NCBI RefSeq assembly: GCF_021155765.1
Contig: NC_060118.1
Coordinates: 5,890,001 to 5,954,000 of the forward strand
From: Diprion similis
Lineage: Eukaryota; Arthropoda; Insecta; Hymenoptera; Diprionidae
DNA length: 64,000 nucleotides
Direction: 5' to 3'
Under the pieces are notes generated by a model. It had not been told where the DNA came from and searched no databases. It worked only from the letters and a program-made list of their open reading frames with translations. Positions 25,238 through 36,812 of the stretch are shown here, in pieces. Each line of letters begins with the position of its first letter. Within the stretch, counting starts at the first letter, position 1. Both the position numbers and the translations under genes were made by a program.

Positions 25238-28200
25238 TCAAAGTCCAAACGTAGTTGATTTGGTGCTCGTCCCATCCAGATCCTTTCCAAACGAATCTAA
25301 AAATCCAAATTCTCTGTGAGATCAAAGTAAAACAATAAATCTCAACCAACATGCAAGAACAATCAAACATGCTTACCAATCATCGTTTTCATTTGTAATA
25401 CACACATGACGTAATCCCCGAACGTAATTTTACCAACATTGCTTTCGTAGAGACGCACGAGCTTCGTCAGCGTGAGATTATTCAAAGTGTATCCGGCACT
25501 TTTCACAGCTTTCCTCAATTTGAACGTCCCAAAGTGACCATCGCCGTTTGGGTCATATTTCTTGAATATTGTCTATGGATCAAACGATTATTCCAATAAG
25601 AGTGAAAAAAAAATATTGAAGAGATCGAGGAATCGTCTATTCGAAGAAGAGAAATTCTCACCCTCCAGTTTCCAATGTCATTCCAAAGTACTAGGTACTC
25701 TCTGAATCCAATTTTACCGGAGTCAAGCTTATCCAGCATACTCACCACGCTGCGACATTGATACTCACTGAAATCTTTGTTTAATACAAATTTAGTTAAT
25801 AATGTTACCACGCAGCTCGATGGAGTTACATTGTACATCAGTTGATTCAAATGAAATAAAATTTTAAGCGCTAATACATCTATGCTGACATGATTGATAT
25901 GTTCAGTACAGTGGAGTGGACATTTTGAACATTATGTATTTCATACTCTATAAATTTTGACAGACTGATAGGAATATTTTGTTATTGGATATTATATTTC
26001 CAAGCAGGATTCAGGGAAACTCTATTCAACAGACAATTAGTTACAATACAAGTAACAGTTAAGTGAAACAATTTTTCAGCAACACTTTTATCTCTACTGA
26101 TCGAATAATACGAACCTTCTCCAAAGTCTTTCTGCAATACTTCCTTCAAATCTTTCCAGCCAACCTCAAACTCGCCATTCGCATATTTTTCAAAATTCGT
26201 TAATTTTTGTTTGTTATCATTGTAATCCATCGACAACTGAGCTTTCGACAAACCACGTACCTTAAAAACAGATTTCATTACCAATTTTTCAAATCAACTT
26301 TCTGGATTCAGTTATTCTACGATAATTTCCTCATTCCTTAAACGACCACGTTCACATCTGATGACTTTACTCGGATTGCAATTAATCGTGTAATTATTTG
26401 AATGACACAGTAAAATTTTCGTTTACCGAATGACTATTCTCCACGCAATGACCGATTTGCTCGTCCCACTCTCTGTAACGAAAATGTGTTCAATATAATG
26501 CACCGAATTTATTAACTTCATACAATTGGCTGTTATCAATAATATTTTAATAATACTTATGACATATGTTAATCGAGTATAACTTACTCCATATTGGTCA
26601 GATTTTCAGAAAAGACTCTAAGCAAGAATTTCGCTTCCTTATCTATCGAATGAAGAATTGGTGTGATACAGTAATCCCCAGGTGGTAATTCTACCCGACA
26701 GCCGAAACTTCGTGAATCTGCCCAAGATTTTTTACTGCTAATGAATATTGCTTCCCGTGATTCAAAAAAATTACTGTCCAATGGCTTCGGTAATTCGTGA
26801 GGTTTTTCCATCTGTTAAAAAAATTTTAACAACGAAGTCAGTTTTTGCTCCGTCAAATTTTTCCTCATCCCACATGTTCTGATTGATCTTGCTTTTAATA
26901 GTATACTCCTATGATAGTCAGAGATTGCAAACTAGAAACTTACGCGATAGATCCGAAATTTATAATCCAGCATTGTGGAATGATTTTTGTTAACCCTCTG
27001 ATCTTTCTGCATAAGTGATACTATCACTGTGCAGGTATCACTTCCCTGGTCCGGCTGTCCCAAAGTTATATGGTACTGTAGATTCTGTACGGGTCTCACT
27101 ACAAATTGTATTTCAAAATTCGGAGACAAAGAAATATAGAGCATATTTAGAATTTGTTAAAAGAAAAACATTGAAAACTGTTAGTCAAAGATTTTTGCAC
27201 ATGCGGCAAATAGAAAATGTATTTTCTTTTGATTTCCTTACATAAGCCCATGCTATTGCTCAGCGTATGAGTTTCCATAAAGTTAATCCAGTCGTGTAGA
27301 ATATCCGATTCGTCATCGCTATCATGTCCAGCTGTGACGCCACGCACCCACTCCCCATCAAAAGTACCCATTTTCCATGTACGTTTGCCATCCTTGTTCA
27401 AAGGATCCGAGTTAAAATAACAAGTCGATACATAATTGAAATGATTTTGAAAATCTTCGAAAGTCATCCAGAATTCACCGTCAGTGTCGGCGTCAACCTT
27501 AACCCCCAGTTCTTCTTTCACGTTATCAGGAACGGATTTCCACTCTTCCGAACTATAGGATCATCAGCCTGGTTTATATTTGGGGGAAATAATTTTTATT
27601 TCAAGGTTGTCACTTTTTTCATAACCTTACTTGTCACTCCACGGGCCATTCCATTCAATCTCGTCACCGAACGGGTCTTTTAGTCTCAACAGCCGAACTC
27701 CGTTGTATTTCAAGACTTTCGTGATAGCGTAAGCATGACTCGCCTTCAAGCCGTTCGTAGCTTCCCACGGCTGTAAGTAATTGTTTGAAACAGGATAACG
27801 TTATCCTTTTTTAGATTCTACTTTTCAAAAAGTAGAAACAACTTCCAGTTTTCAAGTGAATTATTAAGCATTCTATAAAATGCTATTATACAGATAAGTA
27901 AAAAATGTGTTATAGGCATGCTTGTCGAATTTTTTATAAATGGGAAAAATCAAAAATTTCGTCTGTAATTTGACATACAGCGAAGTAACGAAACTCAAAA
28001 CAGTTTCGAATTTTTCGGACTGAAATTCCAGATTCATTACCCTTTGTTTCTACATTTTTTCGTCGTAGTCGAGCACAATACGTTTCGTAATAAACTCCAA
28101 AGATTAGTTTCGTATTATTGATACAGCTGAATGTATAATCACTTACTGTTCCACCTGATATGAGTGCATGATTTTTTCCCGTGTCTTCGAGCATACTATC

Positions 28201-30179
28201 AAATATTCCATTGGAAACGTAAAATGCGGCGGCAGATATAATACCTCCGGTAAGATCTTCCATAGCTTCATTCGGAGATCCCGCATTCAGAGCTCCCCAT
28301 GATTCATAAAGCTTGGCGTAAGCTTTTATGAGCAATGCGCTCCAGAATTCGTTTTTATCGCCCGATTTTACACATATTAATTTTCCTCTTTTCGTTGGCA
28401 GGAAATCATCTATAACGACGTCCACCCATCTTCCGCAGTACCAAAATCTAAGTAAACGGATTACGATCAACTGCTGGTTTATACTGAGAACCATTTCATT
28501 GTGTATAATTGTTAAAAAATGTGTATTTTTACAATAAAGGTTTGAATGTTGTTGAAATCACAAAAAAATAAATAAAAATCTACTAAACGTGTAAATTTTC
28601 TGATTACAGCAACGAAGTTGAATCTGTTTGTTCTATTAACTACGTTCTTTCAGTTGAACAAAGCCTTGAAATCAATTTCTTTTTGCATCAACATCAAATT
28701 ATTACAAGAGTTGTAAAGAAATTGAGCACGATTTTATCTGCACTATACCGTGTGTGCATAAAGAAAGTGCAAACGTTATGCGCGTACGTTAAGTCGTTTG
28801 AATTTTATTGGTCGACGCAATACCAATCACGAGTGTCGGAGAATGTCCCTAACCTTAACCCGCAGCTAACGGTGGGCTCCTAGGGATATTTTATGACTGT
28901 CGCGATTGGTATTGCGTTGGCTGCTCAGTTAGGCGGTAACTGCCAGCCAATAATATTCGAAAGACTTGACGCACGCGCATAAGCTGCGCACTCGCGTATT
29001 TTTACCAGCTGTGGATGTTTTTGAAAATTTAGGCATTAACACAACTTTTTCGTATGGCTGTTTTAGAATTTCTTTCACTTATAACATATTTCAATTTATT
29101 TATATAGAATTAAATTGATTAAAACATAAAAAATTCAGTGTTTTGTTTTATCATGGAATTGAATTTTTATTTTCCAAAATAATTACCACTTTTGGAACAA
29201 TCACTATTGTACTAATTTTTATCTGGAATTACTATATTTCAAGAATACAACGGTAACTTTTCAGGTAAAAATATTCAAAATTACGTGATTCATGAATTTT
29301 CTTCAAACAGATGTTTTTTTTTTTTTTTTAACTAATTTAAATTATATAAATATATATGGGGCCTATTCTCCTTCAAAGGACATGTATTAATCTCAATTAG
29401 ATTATTTTGGTGTAAGAAAATATTCAATACCGTCTACACCAAACACATGTGAACGACTCCGGATGTGGAACACCCAGCGTGCTCTTTATCTAATTTCTCA
29501 TACCTAATTGCGGTAGCCTAATTTCGTGCGTTCTGCAAGTTTGGTCGCTATTTATGTTACACATTTTTGAAAAAACTTAATACCATCCTCTGTTTGAACA
29601 ATACCGGAAGACAAAATTTACCTAAAATGAAATATTCCAGCATAATCTCGTTCTTCAAAGCTTTGATCCTCCGGCACGACTCGATGGAACATATCTCGGT
29701 GCATCGCTAAATTAGAAATACTTGATAGAACCCAACAATCACCGAACTTCCCCTGCTGAATATCGAATCGTGAAAATCCATCCACAAACAGTTTTGGATG
29801 ATCAACTATATCCTGGGAAGAAATACACACATCTTGATTCATACTTGCGTTTGGCGCGGTGGAGTCTTCAATATTATGTAAATAAAAGGGATTTTAAAAG
29901 CAAAATCGAGATGCTTGATGGTTTGCAATATTTCTTCTCTATTTCAACAAACGTCATTTATCCATCACAGTTATTAATTCTCACCTTCGGGCGTAGCCAC
30001 GTCACTCCTTGAACGATCTTATTTTCTGCATACCAGGCATAGATCGAATCTGGTCTTGAAAATGTCGTGTCTTCGAACAATTCTCCAGTACGCGCTCGTC
30101 TTGCTAACCACTTTTGTTTCAGTTGATAAAAATCCTGCACATCCCCTCTCGGTCTGAGGCCAGACCCGAGTTCTCCTAA
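25238..30179 (-). CDS. Calpain-type cysteine protease with penta-EF-hand domain (N terminus not found)
   Basis: Ca2+-regulated cytosolic cysteine protease of the classical CalpA/CalpB type. Twelve exons give 691 residues in one frame (classical calpains are about 700-715), starting inside the VQDFYQLK region of the protease core. The core has QQGKFGDCW (Cys91 of this model, oxyanion Gln85) and KASHAYAI (His241). The third catalytic position, normally in RNPWG, reads KDPFG (Asp261). Domain III carries GEWVRGV and [13 protein letters not shown]. The C-terminal penta-EF-hand part includes [18 protein letters not shown] and [11 protein letters not shown]. The end is short, with stop TGA at 25238-25240. 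No frameshift or internal stop is present, unlike the copy at 20030-21880. At least one 5' exon is missing from the model. Asn-to-Asp makes full activity uncertain. Confidence 0.9.
25238..30179 (-). other. Exon map of the calpain gene
   Basis: Exons in transcript order: 30179-29985 (acceptor inferred), 29812-29622, 28447-28147, 27770-27631, 27552-27242, 27098-26944, 26811-26588, 26472-26427, 26260-26116, 25774-25662, 25572-25377, 25296-25238. They total 2076 bases, divisible by 3, with matching phases. The exon 9 donor (GTTCGT) is weak and was chosen because it joins in frame to the Cys-Arg-Ser helix of the next exon. The exon 6 acceptor is likewise the best of two candidates. The intron 28448-29621 carries the fold-back element. 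Confidence 0.78.
28765..28995. mobile_element. Fold-back/MITE-like hairpin in a calpain intron
   Basis: Two long imperfect inverted arms face each other. The left arm is about 28768-28832 and the right arm about 28898-28988. Shared blocks on the left strand are TTATGCGCGT.CGT.AAGTC, TTTGAAT/TTCGAAT, ATTATTGG and CGCAATACCAATC. The right arm has an extra segment of about 20 bases. The spacer of about 65 bases has no coding potential. This form matches nonautonomous fold-back or MITE elements, but I could not identify a family or a clear target-site duplication. Confidence 0.6.
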
Positions 30180-32859
30180 CTACCAAAAGCCAAACGTGAC
30201 CGCCATTTAATATCAATTCCTTGGAAGCCAGCCTAGCTGTGCTATTCGATTATTAAAGTATTGAAGTACGAGTTTTTAAATTGTTTTTAAATACCATACT
30301 TTTTACTTTACCCAACAAATTTCCTCGAAATCGTAAATTTTGTATTACAAATAGAATTTTGACTTCAAAAGATCACCGTTTCGTTGAAAAAAGTCTGATC
30401 GTGACAACAAGGATAATCAATTCAAGAATATCGTTATAACTCTGAAAGCATCAAGTATCGTGAGGACCAAAAAACATGTCACGGATCGAAACGGTTGACG
30501 TTATTGTCAATACTAATACTCCGATACTTTGAATACTGGTTTCTAAAAAAATTGTAAATGAAGCTTGATATACATATTTTGGAATGAAACAAAACCCCAT
30601 TTAATTGAATGATAGGATGTGTTGTTTCAAATTTCCAAAATTCATTCACTTCTCCAGCCATCCCCGTAATTATGTGAGTATTTCTCATCAAATTCCAAAA
30701 TGTCAGTCAAGGTTTTATCAAAATCATTTATACTCAGAAAAACAATCCTTGTGGCAAAAATCGGAAGTTTTATTAAATAAGGTGTTTTTGAAAGTAATGG
30801 TCTTCCATATATCTGTTTATAACATGTAAAAAAAATTAATTAAATCAGGGAAAACTTCTTTTGTCTTGCCATTTTTTTTTTCGCTACATTTCTGTTCAAA
30901 ATTTAAAAAAAAAACATGCTACATAAGCTGAAGAAAAACAATCACCAAGTTCGAACGATAATCTCATATGAAGACATCAAGATATGATGTTGCATGAATC
31001 ATTCCCTCATACAATCGTCATCCCCCTCACTCTTATAGGTATATAATTAGGGAATGACGAATTCGAATAATAGCCACAGAAAATACTGACACATTACCTC
31101 AATTTGGTGATAATTTGAACCAAGTGCTATTTTTGCACAAGCTTTTTTCAGTGTAAAAAACCGCTACACATGCATATTAGGAATGTTGCCAGATTTCAAA
31201 AACTTGAAACCGCGTTCACAAATCTCATCTGATGCGATATTAAATCGTATATTCGTAACACGGTGAGGGAATGATTTTATTTTGCGGGACATATATTTAG
31301 AATTGATTATCCATTTTATATATTTGTCAGAGTGCAATAAAAGCTTTGACATACAATTAACACTCATTTTCGAATGGCTGAGCAATATTAAATCAAGAAA
31401 AATATTGTTACATTTGAGATAGGCTGCTTTTTTATTATTGTTTTCAGACCAAGGGACCAGGGAAGGGAATTTTGTCTTTGACGATATCTCGATTTTTGTT
31501 TTTAATAATCTTAGTGTCAATAAATTTCAAAAGAATTTAAATTTCGGAATTTAATGAGAAATACTCATGTATGTTGACCAACAGGTAATACGGTCGAAAA
31601 ATAGGAACTTAATTTGAAAAACCTTGAAAATTTTGTCTGGTGAGTAGTGGGCATAAGCATTCCCGGAATTTATGATACCAGAAGAAAAGCAAAGTGGCAG
31701 TCCAGGCAAGGTGCAATTCCTGTAATTGAAAAGATGTGGAATGACCGCTGAATCCTCGTAATACTGCTAATTCTGATTTCCATTCTACGAAAACTTAAAA
31801 AAAAATTTTGTCAGTTCAGTTATTTAAAAGTGAACGTGACTCACCTTTTTCGAAACTCCTTATTGGGTTCACCAACATTGCAAATGGCCGTGTGAACAGA
31901 CGACGAAGACATCGACATGATTGATGGATTCATTTCGAGAATTGCTGCGTCGAAAAACTACGGTAAAATATTAAACTTAGGTATGAATCGGCCTTCGTGA
32001 AATTTGGGATCAACCAAACCAATTTGTTGAAAAATGTGCGAACTTTTTCACAGAGACGCTTCAACGACTTTGGTAGTAAATGCGTAACTGGTACTTATAT
32101 AGTCACGCAGTTAGATGGTTTGGGCTATCAGATTTCTTTGGGGAAAAAACAGGAAACTGCTACACCGCAACACCGCAATTCTATCGCAATTCAAGACCTT
32201 ATAAGGCCTAATTAATAAGCGTATTGTTCAGATACTCGAATCAACTTTAATTAACGCCACGCAAAATTGCATTTTCGTACTATAATTGAGTTGCTTATCA
32301 TTACATTGATTAAGATTTGCACACGGTCAAGTTCACTTATGAAGTCACTGACGGAAAAGGCGTATTTCGAATTAAATTAAAATTATTCATATACGTCCGT
32401 AAAAAAAATTATTTCGAATGATGAAACTTCGCAAAGTGTATACATAAAATTTTAAACATTGTCCAGAACATTCACCACGTTGACAACGAGTTAATCACCA
32501 TCACGACTATGGTCATCAGCGGTTGATCGATTTTCGTCTGTTGTCGACGAGGAAATTGATCAGCCCGTAAAGCGTATTAGCATGATCTCCGATTCTACAC
32601 ATGTCATGTATCTAGTCGTATAATTAGCACCAATTGCGATATTTGTTTCACCTATCGTCACCGGAACTTCAAAGGCTAACGTAGTCATTCGTATTGATTG
32701 AGAAAGATTAGGTTTAAGCACTCGTCTAACAATTTGACTAATCTCGCGCAATTTAAGCGTCGATACCATACGCAAGTGGGGTTTATAAGTACGACTTAAG
32801 ATCAGAGCTCGTGCTATTCATCATCAAGTCGTGTATTTCCTTCGTATTAGGAACTCTGA
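30180..32859. other. Intergenic between calpain and odorant receptor
   Basis: No complete gene is supported. The missing calpain 5' exon(s) should lie here; one candidate is at 31845-31933. Frames at 31164-31520 (-), 31997-32215 (+) and 32560-32775 (-) encode nothing I recognise. The right end presumably includes the receptor promoter. Confidence 0.4.
31845..31933 (-). CDS. Candidate first exon, possibly of the calpain
   Basis: An ATG-initiated minus-strand frame of 29 codons, Ser-rich at its start, runs without a stop into a strong splice donor (AAAAG/GTGAGTC) in phase 2. It lies 1.67 kb upstream of the first recognised calpain exon, on the same strand. The phase does not join directly to that exon (which starts in phase 0), so an intermediate exon would be required. 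A possible acceptor (TTTTCAATTACAG) lies near 31720. It may equally belong to nothing. Confidence 0.25.
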
Positions 32860-34752
32860 ATGCGTTCAGCCTTAATGTCACGCTCAAAAAAAATCAAAAT
32901 TTATTCTGAACTCATGGCAAAAACGTTCAAGTACATTCGCTGGAGTGGACATTGGTTTGCTACCGGTGATCTCGACGCAAACAACCCCAAGCTTTTAAGT
33001 TTCGAATTTGTCAGGTCAGTTATTCTCACTCTGACAATACCTTTACAGGTGATCCCATGCATCATTGACTTGGTATTGAAAATACCGGATATGCCAAAGG
33101 TAACTTGAATAGAGAAATAATACGTTAAGAATTTGTGATAATAAAATCATGAGGTTTGACGCTTACTTGTAACCGTGGTCAATAACTTTTAGGTGATCAT
33201 GAATGCTATCAGCACTCTTTATGGCATTCAGGCATTCTGCAGAGTCATTTTCGTTGGCGTAATGAGAAAAAATATTTGGAATATTTTCAAAGAATTTGAC
33301 AATTTTCAAGTTCCCGCGCCGTTTTGTCTGCTCCATTATCAGGTAGTACTTTCGGAATAAGAGTTTTTAGTATCGATCTTCGCAAACTACAAATATAAAC
33401 ACATGTCTCCAAATAATCGACAGAATGCGGCCTCAAAGGCCTTCAAAACTTCGAACAGAGTATTTATGGCAATATTCTTCGGAGCACACTTGACAGGATG
33501 CTTATTTACTGTGGCACCATTCGTTATGTCGTACGAGGCACGAATCCAAAAACTTAGGTCATTGACATGGAACGGAACAATACCTCAGGTTCTGATATAC
33601 GAAGCGTGGTATCCTTTCGATATATCTGGATTTCCGGTTTACCAGGTAAACTAATAATAAACTCATGAAGCTTTTGCAAATTTTCTTTCTGTTTCTAATC
33701 ATTGCGATCATATCTTGTGCAGGATAATATGAACTTGACCAATACTTATATTCCATTACAGCTCACTATAATGTTCCAAGCATTTTGTGGCTCCGTTTGG
33801 ATCAACATGACTTCAACTTCGGATGTTATCTTTCTTGCAATTATTATTCGTGAAGCGGAGGAATTCAATGTGTTACATAATATGCTTGCCATACTTTCCA
33901 ATGTAGACTCGCACAGAGTAAAAGAGCAGTCTGCACAGACAATTAGGAATAACCTCATTAGACATCCCAGTTACACTGAGCGGTCCGAGGATGTAAACAT
34001 TTTGTTGAATTCCTGGATTAAGCACCATCAACTCGTACTCCGGTAAGATATATAGACGTTTTTTGAACGTTAAATATACATATGGGCTATACTTAACAGT
34101 GATAAGATTAGACGAGTTAACCTGAATTGTCAGCAGAAATTGCTAACTGTTTTACAGTATTCTAACAGAAATAAGGAAAACGTTTTCCGTTTTCGTCTTC
34201 ATTGTGGTCGGATGCAACGCGTTGTCTTTGGTTCTGTTGGCGTACATTGGAGCTACGGTAATATTCTCTATGTTTATGAAAAAATTTCTTATAATCATTG
34301 AGTAACTCAATGATACGAATGTTTCATTACAGATCAAAGACGTGACTGCACTACTTTCGATGATCAGTTTTTTGTTTGTCGTTACGGCACAATTATTCAG
34401 CTTTTCTTGGTACTCGATGAAACTGACAACGAAAGCCGAAGAAATGTCTCAGGAATTACTTAGGATTAATTGGTGGGAAGCTCCTGTTTCCTATCAAATG
34501 TCTTCGAAATTCATATCATTACGAGCATTGAAAAATGTTTCGATATCTGGAATGGGATACTTCGATTTGAATTTGGAAATGTTTTTGTCGGTTAGTTGTA
34601 TTGGTAAATTTATGGCCCGAGTCTAAGGTTTTATTCAGCCTATTGATGTAAAAGTGTATTGTGTTAAGTGTGTTAATTACTTTATTTTTCAGATTCTTAA
34701 AAGTGCCTTATCGTATTTCATGGTTCTAATTCATTTAACAATTGATGAATAA
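32860..34752 (+). CDS. Insect odorant receptor, 7tm_6 family (7 exons)
   Basis: Ligand-binding subunit of the insect odorant-gated cation channel, which works with the co-receptor Orco in olfactory neuron membranes. Exons are 32860-33099, 33193-33342, 33424-33645, 33723-34042, 34158-34257, 34333-34590 and 34693-34752. They are phase-consistent and give 449 residues and TAA. Several hydrophobic segments are visible (for example around VFMAIFFGAHLTGCLFTV, VFVFIVVGCNALSLVLLAYIG and LLSMISFLFVVTAQLFSFSW). The C-terminal exons read DLNLEMFLS/ILKSALSYFMVL, the family's most conserved signature, with the typical intron just before ILKS. No disruption is visible. The exon 3 acceptor (AATCGACAG) has a poor pyrimidine tract. 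A better-looking acceptor at 33369-33370 is out of phase, so this junction is the weakest point. Confidence 0.9.
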
Positions 34753-35581
34753 GTCACGTCAGATTCCGGGAAACAACAAAATATAGGTACAGGGTACTGT
34801 TCGTATGTGACAATTAATGGTGGAATTAACCTGTATAAAAAAGAGCACACTTTTTTTGCAGATTCCTCAGTTGCCGACGAATGGAAAGATAGAATATTGG
34901 TCAACAACCAATCGCGTGCGAAACGTCGGTAACGTACCATCGTAATAGTGAAATCGAAAAATCGAGAAAATCTCGCACAAGAAATATGTACGCCGAAAAT
35001 ATACAATGGAAAAATAAATATCAATCAAATACCCGAATATGTATCGTTTATATTTACCTGAATATATCAAACCTTTTACAGGCGATAGCAGCATCTCTAA
35101 GATGCTCAATTTATTTTTTCATGGTTTTTTACAAAGTCAACTTTGAACTGCAAATATTTTGGAAGAATTTTGAACCATTTCATTTTTATTCCAATCTTGT
35201 CAAGAATGTTTCAATGCGGAGGTTCTTCAGTTTGTTGGGCAATTCTAAAATTATGAATTAAAAAAATTCGATGTCTCAAGTTTTTAGGATATCCGAAAAA
35301 TTCTGATACATTTTTCTCTTTGATAGAAGCACGTTGAAGATATGTAGAAAGCTGAACCTATTTGGTGAGTTTTTCCCAAGATTTGGAAGCGGAAATTGGG
35401 TTATAAGTGAGGAAAATTAGGCAGATGCTTGAATGGATATAAAAATAAAAAATGAAAATGAATTTCTGCGCTACCTTCGTCAACGACTTGATCACTTTGT
35501 AGTTTTTAAGAGCCATAGTGCTTATAAGTCTGGCCAGTCTATAAAAATTTTTGCTTAAAAGTGAAGCTAACATGCTTGTAT
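34753..35581. other. Intergenic between odorant receptor and satellite fragment
   Basis: AT-rich sequence with no recognisable gene, second receptor copy or element. Confidence 0.5.
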
Positions 35582-35735
35582 TTGCGGTCAAAATTTGAAC
35601 GATTTTTGATGCTGCTAGAATAGATTCCCTGATGTACTATGTCGACGCAATTTTGCAAGAGAAATCGATTGAGCAATCTAGACTCGTTGCAAGCTACATA
35701 TTGAAAGAAACGGCCGAAAATATGAAATTTGCAAC
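35582..35735 (+). repeat. Detached, diverged satellite monomer fragment
   Basis: About 154 bases match the first half of the 304-bp satellite unit in the same orientation. Shared landmarks in order are the TTTG.....AAATTT start, GTACTATGTCGACGCAATTT, TTGCAAGAGAAATCGATTGA, CGTTGCAAG and CGGCCGAAAA. It is more diverged than any array monomer and is separated from the array by about 470 bases of other sequence. Confidence 0.8.
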
Positions 35736-36205
35736 AGGTTGTTAAGAGAGGTGGAAAAAGGTAATAACGAATTTACAGCTGGGAAGTTTCGTTTCAGTTC
35801 AGTTTCAGTATATTTATTACGCCTTAATCGTAGTACAAGTGTTAAGGTGTCAGTGTACAATACGTAAACGAATTAGTAAATAATGATAAAGTACATAAAA
35901 AAAATATATAAAATAATTGAACATTACATGACAAAGATAGCTATTATCTTAGGATGAAGAAGTACAATCAATGCACCCTCACAGGATACGATATGTATGC
36001 CATTGCATTGTTACATGTAATCTGGACTATAATAAATCATGAAGACCTTTCTGCGTGTTTTCTTTAGACTTCCACCACAACTGTAGGTCACTATTTACAA
36101 GTCTCCTCTGCGTTGCTCAGGAGCCGATTCATCAAGGTCAGGTTCTATAAATCGATTCCAAGTCGGAGAAATTATCGTCTCGGAGAAGTCAGGCCGTTTG
36201 GATGT
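35736..36205. other. Unique-looking spacer between satellite fragment and array
   Basis: About 470 bases unlike the satellite unit. I see no open frame of note. It may be an insertion, or simply the flank at an old array edge. Confidence 0.5.
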
Positions 36206-36812
36206 TTGATAAAAATTTCGACGGTTCAAGAGATGCTGTAATCAAATCGTTAAAAAACTAGATGGGTGTAATTTTGCGAGAGAAATCGACTGAGCGCAGT
36301 CCCAATACGCTGAAAGCGATAGCTGATAAGTAACAGCCGAAAAATTGAAAAATTTCGTGGTCATTTCTCGGCTGTTGGTCCTACGATGTTTTTCATGTGT
36401 TTTCTGGGTTTCTGCGCGTCTGATTGGTGTATATCGCGTCATACGAATCGATCGACAAAAATAAAATTTTTTAGCCTAAAATAATCCAAGGCTAACCCCT
36501 TGGCAATTTTGGTGAAAATTTCGAAGACTTTGGAACGTGCTGCAATTATTTCTCTGGGGCACTATTCCGACGTGATTTTGCAAGAGAAATCGATTGATCG
36601 CAGTCCCGATACGCTGCGAGCGATAGTTAGGAAGTTGCAGCCAAAAAACTGCAGATTTTCATCGTCATTTCTCTGCTGCTGATCCTACAATATTTTTCAT
36701 GTGTTTTCTGAGTTCCTGGGCGTCAAATTAGTCTGAAAAACGTCATACGGATCGATTCGCAGACAAACGATTTTTCGGCCAGAAAAAATACAAGGCTAAC
36801 CCCTTTGCATTT
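36206..36812 (+). repeat. Two diverged edge monomers of the 304-bp satellite
   Basis: Monomer 1 (36206-36508) and monomer 2 (36509-36812) keep the unit length but differ from the array consensus at many sites. Monomer 1 is far more diverged than monomer 2; for example, GAAATCGACTGAGCGCAGTC replaces the consensus GGAATCGATTAACCGCAGTC. Both share GTGTTTTCTG, CGTCATACG and the CCAAGGCTAACCCC junction where present. Such decay at an array edge is the usual pattern for satellites. Confidence 0.93.

Noticed and set aside
28850-28862. Telomere-like CCTAACCTTAACCC inside the hairpin loop
   Set aside because: One degenerate pair of repeats only, far too short to be an interstitial telomere tract.
32560-32775. 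71-codon minus-strand frame upstream of the receptor
   Set aside because: No family recognised and no supporting neighbour exon; kept only as a possibility.
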